Origin: Haloechinothrix_A salitolerans
GTDB taxonomy: Bacteria > Actinomycetota > Actinomycetes > Mycobacteriales > Pseudonocardiaceae
DNA: 64,000 nucleotides
Strand: one strand, 5' to 3'
NCBI RefSeq assembly: GCF_039544105.1
Contig: NZ_BAABLA010000007.1
Shown: in pieces, positions 8,593 to 16,770 of the stretch
Layout: every line of letters starts with the position of its first letter
How positions within the stretch are numbered: the first letter of the stretch is position 1
Translations under genes and position numbers: made by a program
The notes under the pieces: generated by a model
The model's input: only the letters and a program-made list of their open reading frames with translations
Databases searched by the model: none
What the model was told of the DNA's origin: nothing

Positions 8593-8975
8593 AACGCCAG
8601 GTAAGGGCCGCGGGACGCCGCATCGCCGAACGAATCGCCCCAACGGCGATGACCTCGATCTCCAGCGTGCCTCAGCTGCGTACGCGGCTACAGCAGGTTG
8701 GCGAGCGTGCGACCACGGCCATGCAGCGAACCCGTGCGTTGGACAAACGAGTCACCAAGCTCGAAAAGGGTGGTCCTTCGGGGGCGGCGAACAAGCAGAT
8801 CCGCGCCCTGCAGGAGCGCGTCGCGAGCCTCGAAGCGGAGATCCAAGAAACGCGTCGGCTCAACCGTTACGTCGCGGAAGTGACCGACGTCGTTCAGGAG
8901 GTCTTGCTGCCAGCCGCCGACCGCGACGACGAACGCTTCAAGAAACTCCTCACCCGTTATAACGACAGCTTCTAG
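8589..8975 (+). CDS. Small coiled-coil protein coupled to the LicD-methyltransferase
   Basis: A 128-residue protein starts at a GTG that overlaps the stop of the LicD-methyltransferase gene by four bases. The N-terminus is strongly basic (VKRQVRAAGRRIAERI). Residues ~35-100 form a heptad-like coiled coil rich in Leu, Glu, Arg and Lys (ALDKRVTKLEKG, IRALQERVASLEAEIQ). The C-terminus ends ERFKKLLTRYNDSF. There is no signal peptide or membrane helix. I do not recognise a functional family. Coupled translation with the fusion enzyme suggests a structural partner or membrane-surface adaptor, but that is inference. An in-frame upstream ATG at 8562 lies inside the previous gene and is unlikely. Confidence 0.7.
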   Translation: MKRQVRAAGRRIAERIAPTAMTSISSVPQLRTRLQQVGERATTAMQRTRALDKRVTKLEKGGPSGAANKQIRALQERVASLEAEIQETRRLNRYVAEVTDVVQEVLLPAADRDDERFKKLLTRYNDSF

Positions 8976-9084
8976 TGCCCTCACTGACCCGCCATGGGTC
9001 ACTCAATGCGGGAAACCGGTGGCGGAGTCCGTGGGTCTTCCCACCGTGCACTAGGAGCACGCGGCTGGCGGATAAGGTGGGCCC

Positions 9085-9840
9085 GTGATTGACGCTGTTG
9101 GCAACCCTCAATCGCTGCTACTGCTTGGCGGCACGTCCGACATCGCGCTGGCCATCGCCGAACGCTACGCCGCGCGACGTCCGCTGCGCGTCGTGCTCGC
9201 CGCGCGCCCGTCCGAACGGCGTACGGCCGCGGCGAAACGGCTGTCGGACGCGGGTAACGACGTCGTCGAGCTGGACTTCGACGCAACCGATACCGACTCG
9301 CACCCCACCGCGATCGCGGAGGCGTTCGCTGGCGGGGACATCGACGTCTCGGTCGTCGCGTTCGGGCTGCTGGGCGACCCGGAGGAAGCGTGGCAGGACC
9401 ACGCGACGGCGGTCCAGCTCGCCACGGTGAACTACACGGCCGCGGTTTCCGCTGGTGTGGCGTTGGCCGAGCGACTAAAGCAGCAGGGCCATGGCTCGGT
9501 GATCGCGCTGTCGTCGGTGGCGGGCGAGCGGGTGCGCCGGTCGAACTTCGTGTACGGCTCGACCAAGGCCGGGTTCGACGGCTTTTACCTGGGGCTCGGC
9601 GAGGCGCTCGCCCCGCACGGCGTGCGCGTGTCCGTCGTCCGGCCCGGCTTCGTGCGGACCAAGATGACCGACGGTCTCGACGCCGCCCCGCTCGCCGTGT
9701 CGGCCGAGCAGGTAGCGGAAGTCGCCGTGGACGCCGCCACGAAGGGCAAGGAGTTGGTCTGGGCGCCGCCGCCGATGCGCTTCGTGATGTCGGCGCTGCG
9801 CCACATCCCTCGTCCACTGTTCCGCAAGTTGCCGATCTAA
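9085..9840 (+). CDS. dprE2: Decaprenylphosphoryl-2-keto-ribose reductase DprE2
   Basis: DprE2 reduces the 2-keto intermediate made by DprE1, giving decaprenylphosphoryl-beta-D-arabinofuranose. It is a 251-residue short-chain dehydrogenase. LLLGGTSDIALAIAERY is the DprE2-type nucleotide loop, with GGTSD rather than the usual TGxxxGIG. LSSVAGERVRRSNFVYGSTKAG contains the catalytic Ser and YxxxK, followed by VVRPGFVRTKMTDGL. The GTG at 9085 follows AAGGTGGG. The gene lies 3.4 kb downstream of dprE1 on the same strand and converges on the UbiA gene across 151 bp. Recognition is clear from the whole-length pattern and from co-location with the other DPA genes. Confidence 0.92.
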   Translation: MIDAVGNPQSLLLLGGTSDIALAIAERYAARRPLRVVLAARPSERRTAAAKRLSDAGNDVVELDFDATDTDSHPTAIAEAFAGGDIDVSVVAFGLLGDPEEAWQDHATAVQLATVNYTAAVSAGVALAERLKQQGHGSVIALSSVAGERVRRSNFVYGSTKAGFDGFYLGLGEALAPHGVRVSVVRPGFVRTKMTDGLDAAPLAVSAEQVAEVAVDAATKGKELVWAPPPMRFVMSALRHIPRPLFRKLPI

Positions 9841-9991
9841 CGAGGCGGAGCCTTCGACGCCGTTGTCGAGCGCTAGCGGCCACCTTCCTGGGTTGTTGCG
9901 CGCGAAACCGGACGAAACCGGACACGGATCTGTCACAACCCCAGGAGGCCAGCGGAGCACAACGCGCGGCGACGTGCGCCGTAACCCACCC

Positions 9992-10915
9992 TCAGAAGTA
10001 GAACGCCCCGATCAGCGTCACAACCCAGCCGAGGCCAAGCACCTGTAGGACTCGGTCGTTGAGGGCGATCTCCTCCGGCTCGCCGGCATTGCCGCCATCG
10101 ACGTCGACGGCGTAGCGGAGGATCGCGACGACGAACGGCACCATCGAGACGACGGCCCACACGGTGCCGTCGGTCTCTTGGCGGATCTCGAACGCCCACA
10201 GGCAGTACGCCATGATCACTATCGCGGCCGACGCCGCCCAGACGAACCGCAGGTAGCTGGCGGAGTACTTCTTCAACGATGACCGGATCTTCGCGCCGGT
10301 GCGCTCGAACAGCACGATCTCGGCGTAGCGCTTGCCGGACACCATGAACAGCGAGCCGAACGCCGTGACCAGCAGGAACCACTGCGACAGTTCGATACCA
10401 GCCGCCGCACCGCCCGCGATAGCACGCATCAGGAACCCGGACGCCACGATGCACAAATCGACCACTGGCTGATGCTTCCAGCCGAAGCAGTAGCCGACCT
10501 GCACCGCGGCGTAGATGCCGAGGACGACAAGCAGTTCCCATCTGGTTAGCGCCCCGATCGCCATGCCAGCGGCGAAGAACACCACCGCAGCGCCGTAGGC
10601 AAGCGGGATCGGCACCACGCCCGCCGCGATCGGACGCCGGCATTTGGTCGGGTGCGCGCGGTCGGCTTCGACGTCGACCGCATCGTTGACGAGGTACACG
10701 GCTGAGGCGACCAAGGAGAACGCGACGAACGCGATCCCCGCGTCGAGCAGCACCGCCGTGTCGCCGAGCTTGCCCGCCGTGAACGGTGCGGCCAGCACCA
10801 GGACGTTCTTCACCCACTGCTTCGGCCGCGCGGTCTTGAGCAGGCCCGCTATCGCGCCCGGCGCGCCGCCCCGCGTCGCGGTCGTCGTCACCGTTTCCTC
10901 AGCGGTCTTGCTCAC
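9992..10915 (-). CDS. Decaprenyl-phosphate phosphoribosyltransferase (DPPR synthase, UbiA fold)
   Basis: This 307-residue polytopic membrane protein belongs to the UbiA prenyltransferase fold and matches Rv3806c, which transfers phosphoribose from PRPP to decaprenyl phosphate, the first committed step to the arabinan donor. ARPKQWVKNVLVLAAPF at the N-terminus and the aspartate motif NDAVDVEADRAHPTKCRRPIA are diagnostic. Eight or nine hydrophobic helices follow, with a second acidic region. The GTG at 10915 is preceded by GAGGAG. The gene starts 11 bp after the PAP2 phosphatase gene on the same strand and presumably shares its transcript with glf. Confidence 0.92.
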   Translation of the reverse strand: MSKTAEETVTTTATRGGAPGAIAGLLKTARPKQWVKNVLVLAAPFTAGKLGDTAVLLDAGIAFVAFSLVASAVYLVNDAVDVEADRAHPTKCRRPIAAGVVPIPLAYGAAVVFFAAGMAIGALTRWELLVVLGIYAAVQVGYCFGWKHQPVVDLCIVASGFLMRAIAGGAAAGIELSQWFLLVTAFGSLFMVSGKRYAEIVLFERTGAKIRSSLKKYSASYLRFVWAASAAIVIMAYCLWAFEIRQETDGTVWAVVSMVPFVVAILRYAVDVDGGNAGEPEEIALNDRVLQVLGLGWVVTLIGAFYF

Positions 10916-10926
10916 GTCGCACTCCT

Positions 10927-11514
10927 CTAACTGGGACCGGCGAGCCCGCGGCGCACTATCGCGCCAATCGCACCACCCAGTGCCGCCCCTGCCAGCACAT
11001 CAGTCGGATAGTGCACACCAAGCACCAGCCTCGAAGCAAGCATCGGCGGCACCACCACCGGCACCAGGGTGCGGCCGGTCAGTTTCGAGTACACCACAGC
11101 CGCCGCTGTGGTCGACGTCGCGTGGGAGGAAGGAAAACTGAGCCTGCTCGGTGTCGCGACGCCAACCTCGACCGCGGGATCCTGCGGCCGTCGACGTCGC
11201 ACCACCCGTTTGACCACGATGGACGCCGCGTGCGCACCGACAACGCTCGCCGCCGCCGTCAACCACTGCCCCCTGCGACGCCGGTCGATGGCCGCCCCAA
11301 CGAGCCCGGCCGCGAACCAGCCGATGCTGTGCTCACCGAAGTGGGACAGCCCACGTGCCGCACTCATCACGGCCCGCCGCTGCCGCCCGCTCGCGCTCGG
11401 CCGAACCAGCGCCTGCTGGATCGCGACCAGCAGGGCGACCTCGGCCGCGGGAACCACCGACGTCGCTCCCGCGGAGTCGTCCGGCGAACCGGACGGGCCG
11501 GACGTGTCAGGCAT
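10927..11514 (-). CDS. PAP2-family decaprenylphosphoryl-phosphoribose phosphatase (Rv3807c-like)
   Basis: A 195-residue integral membrane PAP2 phosphatase. All three motifs are present: KRVVRRRRP (KxxxxxxRP), FPSSHATS (PSGH equivalent, here PSSH), and SRLVLGVHYPTD (SRxxxxxHxxxD). In M. tuberculosis Rv3807c has this position and is the proposed DPPR phosphatase, converting the UbiA product to decaprenylphosphoryl-ribose for DprE1. The ATG at 11514 overlaps the glf stop by eight bases (ATGCCTGA), consistent with coupled translation; an in-frame upstream start would extend further into glf. The next gene downstream encodes the DPPR synthase, so consecutive steps are co-transcribed. Confidence 0.9.
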   Translation of the reverse strand: MPDTSGPSGSPDDSAGATSVVPAAEVALLVAIQQALVRPSASGRQRRAVMSAARGLSHFGEHSIGWFAAGLVGAAIDRRRRGQWLTAAASVVGAHAASIVVKRVVRRRRPQDPAVEVGVATPSRLSFPSSHATSTTAAAVVYSKLTGRTLVPVVVPPMLASRLVLGVHYPTDVLAGAALGGAIGAIVRRGLAGPS

Positions 11515-12736
11515 CGAACGAGCCGTCGAGCGGCGCGCCATCCGTCAGGTGCGGCGCGATCTTGTTGTCGAACGCCGAGAGCGCCGACCCGATCGCCATG
11601 TGCATGTCCAGGTACTTGTACGTGCCGAGCCGACCACCGAAGAGCACGTTGCGCTCCTTGGCCTCGACCTTCGCCCGCTCGCGGTACCGCTCGAGCATGG
11701 CGCGGTCCTCCGCGGTGTTGATCGGGTAGTACGGCTCGTCGTCGTCGTTGGCGAACCGCGAGTACTCGCGGAAGATGACCGTCTTGTCCTTCGGGTAGCG
11801 GTCCTCCCGCTCCGGGTGGAAGTGCCGGAACTCGTGGATCCGGGTGAACGGCACCTCCGCGTCGTTGTAGTTGATCACCGAGGTGCCCTGGAAGTCATAG
11901 GTGTCGATGACCTCGCGCTCGAAGTCGATCGTGCGCCATCCGAGGCGGCCCTCTTCGTAGTTGAAGTAGCGGTCGACCGGGCCGGTGTAGACCGTCGGCG
12001 TACCAGCGGGGATCTGGTCACGGACGTCGAAGTAGTCGACGCCCAGCCGCAGCTCGATGTTCGGATGGTCGGCCATCCGCTCCAGCCACGCGGTGTAGCC
12101 GTCGACCGGCAGGCCCTCGTAGGTGTCGTTGAAATAACGGTTGTTGAAGTTGTAGCGAACCGGGAGCCGCGTGATGATGCTCGGGCTCAGCTCCTTCGGG
12201 TCCGTCTGCCACTGCTTAGCCGTGTAGCCCTTCACGAACGCCTCGTAGAGCGGACGGCCGATCAGCGAGACGGCCTTCTCCTCGAGGTTCTGCGCATCCT
12301 TGGTGTCGATCTCACTCGACTGTTCCGCGATGAGCTCGCGCGCCTCGTCCGGCGTGTGTGACCGGCCGAAGAACTGATTGATCAGCGCCAGGTTCATCGG
12401 GAAGGTATAGACCTGTCCCTTGTACTTGGCGAACACCCGGTGCTGATAGTCGGTGAAGTCGGTGAACTGGTTGACGTAGTCCCACACCCGCTTGTTGGAG
12501 GTGTGGAACAGGTGCGCGCCGTACTCGTGCACCTCGATACCCGTATCAGGGTCCGGCGCGGAGTACGCGTTACCGCCGATGTGCGGACGCCGTTCGAGGA
12601 TGAGAACCCGCTTGTCCAGCTGGGTCGCCGCGCGCTCGGCAACGGTCAAACCGAAGAAACCGGACCCAACGACGATCAGGTCGTAACCCTCGTAAGACGC
12701 TTGAGTATCCTGGGATGCGTTCGTGTGCAAGCTCAC
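11507..12736 (-). CDS. glf: UDP-galactopyranose mutase
   Basis: Glf is the FAD enzyme converting UDP-galactopyranose to UDP-galactofuranose, the substrate of GlfT2. The sequence begins YDLIVVGSGFFGLTVAERA (Rossmann FAD motif), then LERRPHIGGNAYSA, GAHLFHT, KGYTAKQWQTDP, LPVRYNFNNRYF, and near the C-terminus GGRLGTYKYLDMHMAI, all highly conserved in bacterial UGMs. From the GTG at 12736 (VSLHTNASQD) the protein is 409 residues; an in-frame codon at 12784 would add 16 unconserved residues. It is the first gene of a minus-strand operon, glf-PAP2-UbiA, with overlapping or near-contiguous junctions. Identification is certain. Confidence 0.97.
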   Translation of the reverse strand: MSLHTNASQDTQASYEGYDLIVVGSGFFGLTVAERAATQLDKRVLILERRPHIGGNAYSAPDPDTGIEVHEYGAHLFHTSNKRVWDYVNQFTDFTDYQHRVFAKYKGQVYTFPMNLALINQFFGRSHTPDEARELIAEQSSEIDTKDAQNLEEKAVSLIGRPLYEAFVKGYTAKQWQTDPKELSPSIITRLPVRYNFNNRYFNDTYEGLPVDGYTAWLERMADHPNIELRLGVDYFDVRDQIPAGTPTVYTGPVDRYFNYEEGRLGWRTIDFEREVIDTYDFQGTSVINYNDAEVPFTRIHEFRHFHPEREDRYPKDKTVIFREYSRFANDDDEPYYPINTAEDRAMLERYRERAKVEAKERNVLFGGRLGTYKYLDMHMAIGSALSAFDNKIAPHLTDGAPLDGSFDA

Positions 12737-12878
12737 GGGCGCAGGGTACCGGGCGGGCTCGCACCTCCCTGCCGAAGGGGCCACCTAGCGTGGCGACCGC
12801 ATGGCGGTTTGGTGCATCGCCACGCGTAGCGGACAGGCCTGACATCCGCGACGTGCACCGCATCGAGGACCGAAACGC

Positions 12879-14861
12879 ATGCCTAGCTTGGACCCACTCT
12901 GGCTGAGCGCCGCCAGCGTCGGTGCCTACCTGACCGTCTTGTTCGGCCCTGGGCTACTTCTTGGGCTCGCGGCGGGTATTCGGGGTTGGGCGCTCACCGC
13001 GATGGCGCCGTTACTCAGCTACACCGTGCTCGGCCTCTCTGGGCCTTACCTGCACGAGGTTGGTCTACCGTTCAACGTAGTCATGGCGCTCGCGGCGACA
13101 CTGGTATTCACAGCGGTCGTCTTCGCGGTGCGAGTAGCCACGAACCGGACACGATTCGGCGGGTCGGCCGCCAGCTCCGCCCCCACCGCGCTGGCATGGT
13201 CCCGCAACGCACACATCGCCGTCATCGCCTGCGTCGTCGCGGCGTTCGCGGTGTCGATCATCGTGGTGGCGGGCGCGACAGGTGGCGCGCTCGACGCCGT
13301 CTTCCAGCGCTGGGACCCCGTGTTCCACGCCAACGGCATTCGCTACATCACAGAGACAGGCGACGGCGGCCTGTACGGCGTGAGCAGCGTCAACCGGTAC
13401 GGGCCGCAGGGCTCGCTGTTCTACCCGAACGCCTACCACCTCGCCGGTGCTCTGGTGCAGCTCATGACAGGGGCATCCATCCCCGTGGTTCTCAACGCGA
13501 TCACGATGCCACTGACAGGCATCTTCGCGTTGAGCATGGCAGCGCTGGTGCGCGAGTTCGGTGGTCGCGCGATGTTCGCTGGCGGCGCCGCGCTGCTGGC
13601 CGCGGCCATCACCTACGCCATGCACGAGTCCATCGCCAACGGTCTCGCGCCATTCGCGCTCAGCGTCGCGCTCACCCCGCTCGGCGCGATGGCGCTGCAC
13701 CGGTTCCTGCGGACTCCGAACATCGCCAACGGCCTCGTCCTGCTACTCGCCGCGGCGGGACTGCTTTCCGTGCACTCCAGCGCGCTATTCGCCGCGGTCC
13801 TGCTGTCCGCCCCACTGCTGGTGCGGCGCTGGCTACGCGGCGAGGGCAAGCCCCGAGCGGACCTGCTCCGGCTCGCGCCGGTCGTCGCCGTCGGAGGCTT
13901 GCTCACGCTGCCGCACTTGCTCGGTGCGCTCAGCCACGCCAACGGCGACTACACCTACGAGCCATGGGCGTCGAACATGCCGCTGTCCGAGGCACTGTGG
14001 TCGCTGGCGCTGTTCTGGCACAACCAGGACAATCCGCAACTGCTGCTGGCGGGACTGCTGCTCATCGGCGTCATTCGGTTTCGCACGCTCGGCCCGCTGC
14101 GCTGGGTCGGGTCTGCGGCACTGCTGTTCGGCGTGTTCTGGGTGCTGGTTGCCAGCTATGGCGGCCTCGACTGGGTCGTCGCGATCTCGCGGCCCTGGTG
14201 GAACGATCGATTCCGCATCATCGCGCTCGCCGCGATCCCCCTGTGCCTGATCGCCGCGCACGGTCTCGCCGAGACACAGCGCTGGCTCGCGCGGCTCACG
14301 ACGTCGAACATCATCCGCAGACATCCGCAGGGCACGACGGTAACCGGGGTGCTGGCGGCTGTCGTGCTGCTGGTCACCGTCGGTGTCGCCACGAAGGGCT
14401 TCTACGCGACCACCAACACCACGATCGTCGCGCACGCCTACCACAAGAAGCCGGAAGACAGGGCCGGGCTCGCGCAGCCGATCACGGTGAGCCAGGCCGA
14501 GCTGACGGCGATGCGGAAGATGGCGGAGTTGGCGGTGCCCGGCGAGCGCGTGCTCAACGACAGGGCGGACGGCTCGGTGTGGCTGTACGCGATCACCGGG
14601 GTGAAGTCCGTGGCGGCGCACTTCGACGACAAGGTACCGCCACCAGACGCGAAGTACCTCGCCGAACACTTCAACGAGTACGAGACCGATCCCGAGGTGC
14701 GCGCGGCCGTCGACCGGCTCAACGTCCACCACGTGTTCATCGGCTCCGGTCTCTGGCCTGGCCTCGGTCGCGCTCCCGGCCTCACGGGCCTTGCGGACGC
14801 CGACTACCTCGACGTCGTCTACCGCAACTCCGACGCGGTCATCTACCGCATCACGCGGTAA
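12879..14861 (+). CDS. DUF6541/Rv3779-type polytopic membrane protein, copy 1
   Basis: A 660-residue membrane protein with about 12 hydrophobic segments and a soluble C-terminal domain of ~140 residues. The loop WDPVFHANGIRYITETGD with LFYPNAYHL, and later WNDRFRIIALAAIPL and LNDRADGSVWLYAITGV, match my recollection of M. tuberculosis Rv3779 (666 residues), a GT-C-like protein once reported to act as a polyprenyl-phosphomannose synthase. A close paralogue lies at 21733. The ATG at 12879 (MPSLDPLWL) is divergent from glf across 142 bp. Location beside the galactan genes supports an envelope-glycan role, but the reaction is not established by this sequence. Confidence 0.8.
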   Translation: MPSLDPLWLSAASVGAYLTVLFGPGLLLGLAAGIRGWALTAMAPLLSYTVLGLSGPYLHEVGLPFNVVMALAATLVFTAVVFAVRVATNRTRFGGSAASSAPTALAWSRNAHIAVIACVVAAFAVSIIVVAGATGGALDAVFQRWDPVFHANGIRYITETGDGGLYGVSSVNRYGPQGSLFYPNAYHLAGALVQLMTGASIPVVLNAITMPLTGIFALSMAALVREFGGRAMFAGGAALLAAAITYAMHESIANGLAPFALSVALTPLGAMALHRFLRTPNIANGLVLLLAAAGLLSVHSSALFAAVLLSAPLLVRRWLRGEGKPRADLLRLAPVVAVGGLLTLPHLLGALSHANGDYTYEPWASNMPLSEALWSLALFWHNQDNPQLLLAGLLLIGVIRFRTLGPLRWVGSAALLFGVFWVLVASYGGLDWVVAISRPWWNDRFRIIALAAIPLCLIAAHGLAETQRWLARLTTSNIIRRHPQGTTVTGVLAAVVLLVTVGVATKGFYATTNTTIVAHAYHKKPEDRAGLAQPITVSQAELTAMRKMAELAVPGERVLNDRADGSVWLYAITGVKSVAAHFDDKVPPPDAKYLAEHFNEYETDPEVRAAVDRLNVHHVFIGSGLWPGLGRAPGLTGLADADYLDVVYRNSDAVIYRITR

Positions 14862-14880
14862 CCGCCGATGGTGCCAGCCG

Positions 14881-15744
14881 TCAAACCCGGATGTGGCCGA
14901 TCAGGGCGGACGTGAAGGCCTCGGGGTGGGTGAGATGTGGGGCGTGGCCAGCGTCGGGGAGACGGATGGTGCGCAGGAACGGTAGCCGCTCCGCCAACTC
15001 GTCCGCGACCAGCTCGTTCATCGGATGTGTCCGGTCGCCGACGAACAGCGTGATCGGGAATCGTGCCCAGGACAGCGTGGTGATGTCGATATTGTGGCCG
15101 GTTGGGTCGGTGTACTGGTCCAGCCAGGTGTGCGCGTTCGAGATCATCGTCGCGCGCTGCTCGCGGGTGAAAAGCCCATGCCAGCTGCCCTTGCCGTAGC
15201 CCACCTTCTCCGCGTATACGCGAACGCCACCGGCGGGGTTACCGTTGCGGATCAGCTCGGCGGCATGATCCAACCACACCGACACCTCGGCGCCGAGTAC
15301 CTTGGCGAACGGATTGGTTCGCAGCAGCCCGTACAGCGGCGGTTCGTGCACGGCGACGCTGCGCACGGCGTCCCTGCGCATGGTCGCGGCGAGCATGGCG
15401 ACCGAACCGCCGTAGCCGTGTCCGATCAGGTGCGCTGGCGCGTGAAAGACGGTGTCCACTATGGACAGCAGATCGTCGGCGTCCTGCTGGATACTGCCCT
15501 GGCCGCGCGGGGCGGTGCTGAGACTGTGGCCGCGACGGTCGTAGCAGACGACGTCAGCGTGGTCGCCGAGCTGCGGCATGACCGCCGACCAGCTGTTGTG
15601 GTCGTCGAAAGAGCCGTGCACAAGCACAACGGGCTCGCCATGCCCGCCACGCCACCAGCGAAGCATCGCGCCGTCGGATCGATCTACGTTGCCGGATACC
15701 TGTCCGCGAATCATGGTGTCTGGCGCAATGCTTGCATTGTTCAC
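14881..15744 (-). CDS. Alpha/beta-hydrolase fold protein lacking the nucleophile Ser
   Basis: The 287-residue protein has the fold's hallmarks: VVLVHGSFDDHNSW (oxyanion loop), YDRRGHSLS after strand 4, VGDRTHPM with the acid, and DAGHAPHLTHPE with the catalytic His. At the nucleophile elbow, however, it reads LIGHGYGGSVA, with Gly110 (codon at 15415-15417) where Ser normally stands in GHSxGG. It may be a non-catalytic homologue or may use different chemistry. The GTG at 15744 overlaps the stop of the upstream LLM oxidoreductase by four bases (GTGA), so the two are coupled. It converges on the DUF6541 gene with a 19 bp gap. Confidence 0.82.
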   Translation of the reverse strand: MNNASIAPDTMIRGQVSGNVDRSDGAMLRWWRGGHGEPVVLVHGSFDDHNSWSAVMPQLGDHADVVCYDRRGHSLSTAPRGQGSIQQDADDLLSIVDTVFHAPAHLIGHGYGGSVAMLAATMRRDAVRSVAVHEPPLYGLLRTNPFAKVLGAEVSVWLDHAAELIRNGNPAGGVRVYAEKVGYGKGSWHGLFTREQRATMISNAHTWLDQYTDPTGHNIDITTLSWARFPITLFVGDRTHPMNELVADELAERLPFLRTIRLPDAGHAPHLTHPEAFTSALIGHIRV

Positions 15745-16631
15745 AGCTCCTGGACCTCCGCGAGTACTTCCTCTGCGATGCGCTCCAAGACCGCTTCCCG
15801 CCCGCAGTACGGGTCGGTGGCCCGCGGCCAGTGCACGACTATGTCGGTGAACCCCAGCTTCCGCGCGCGTTGCGCGGCGTCCGTGAAGGTGTCGACGCTA
15901 CTCAGCGAGTACACCGGTCCCGCATCGAGACTCAGGTACCTGCGTACTCGTGCCGGGTCACGATCCGCGTCATCGAGCGCGCGGTCGAACCGCTCGCTCA
16001 GCTCGGCGACGCCGCGCCACCACTGCTCGTTGTCATCACTCGGCCATCCGGTCGTGATCCAGCCCTGCCCGTACCGTGCGGCGACCCGCAGCGAGCGTGG
16101 ACCGTTGGCCGCGATGGCGAACGGCATCCTCGGCTGCTGCACGCTGCCAGGGAGGTTGCGGGAACCGGACATGCGGAAGTAGGTGCCGTCGAAGCTGTAG
16201 TTGTCCTTGATCAACGCGCCGTCGAGCGCTTCGACGAACTCCTCGAACCGTTCGGCCAGCTCCCTCGGCTGCCAGTCGGTCTCCCCCAGAATCGCGCGGT
16301 CACCAGCACCACCCTCGCTGACGCCCGCGCCGAGACCGAGCAGCAGCCTGCCGTCCGAGATGTCGTCGAGCGTGATCAGCTCTCGCATGAACGGCACCGG
16401 ATGGCGGTAGTTCGGGGTGGCGACGAAGGTGCCCAGCTGGATCACTTCCGTCACCATCGCCGCTGCCGTCAACGTGGGCAGCGCGCTGAACCAGGGGCCG
16501 TCCGCGAGTGAGCGCCAGCTGAGGTGATCGTAGGTCCAGGCGTGATCGAACCCGAACTCCTCGGCGTTGCGCCACTTAGGCTCGCCGGACCACCACCTGT
16601 CTTCCGTCAAGATCACGATGCCCGCCCGCAC
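15741..16631 (-). CDS. LLM-class flavin/F420-dependent oxidoreductase
   Basis: The 296-residue TIM-barrel protein matches the luciferase-like monooxygenase family, probably the F420 branch common in actinomycetes. Motifs include FGFDHAWTYDHLSW at strand 2, LGTFVATPNYRHP (cofactor phosphate region), LLGLGAGVS, PFAIAANGPRSLRVAARYGQGWIT and a C-terminal LERIAEEVL. I chose the GTG at 16631 (VRAGIVILTED), which starts at strand 1; the open frame continues upstream over the promoter of the divergent HAD gene without conserved residues. It is translationally coupled to the alpha/beta-hydrolase downstream, which suggests the two act on one substrate. The substrate is unknown. Confidence 0.85.
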   Translation of the reverse strand: MRAGIVILTEDRWWSGEPKWRNAEEFGFDHAWTYDHLSWRSLADGPWFSALPTLTAAAMVTEVIQLGTFVATPNYRHPVPFMRELITLDDISDGRLLLGLGAGVSEGGAGDRAILGETDWQPRELAERFEEFVEALDGALIKDNYSFDGTYFRMSGSRNLPGSVQQPRMPFAIAANGPRSLRVAARYGQGWITTGWPSDDNEQWWRGVAELSERFDRALDDADRDPARVRRYLSLDAGPVYSLSSVDTFTDAAQRARKLGFTDIVVHWPRATDPYCGREAVLERIAEEVLAEVQEL

Positions 16632-16770
16632 GGCCGTTACCGTATCGCCTTCAAGTTCAGTTGTGACGGCGGCCTCGCTCTGAGGCGGAAATTTGCGGAG
16701 ATCGGGCGGTTTGGCTAGCCCGGTTGGCGCAATCCGACAAACCACGTCCGGCATCGGGGACAATGGGAGG

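Noticed and set aside
12986..15199. A 737-codon plus-strand open frame overlapping the DUF6541 gene
   Set aside because: It is a +2 shadow frame of the membrane protein, extremely Arg-rich, and runs on into the antisense of the next gene.
15721..15741. Palindrome CAATGC-TT-GCATTG at the hydrolase start
   Set aside because: It lies within the coding start of the coupled hydrolase gene and is short; a coincidental palindrome is more likely than an operator.
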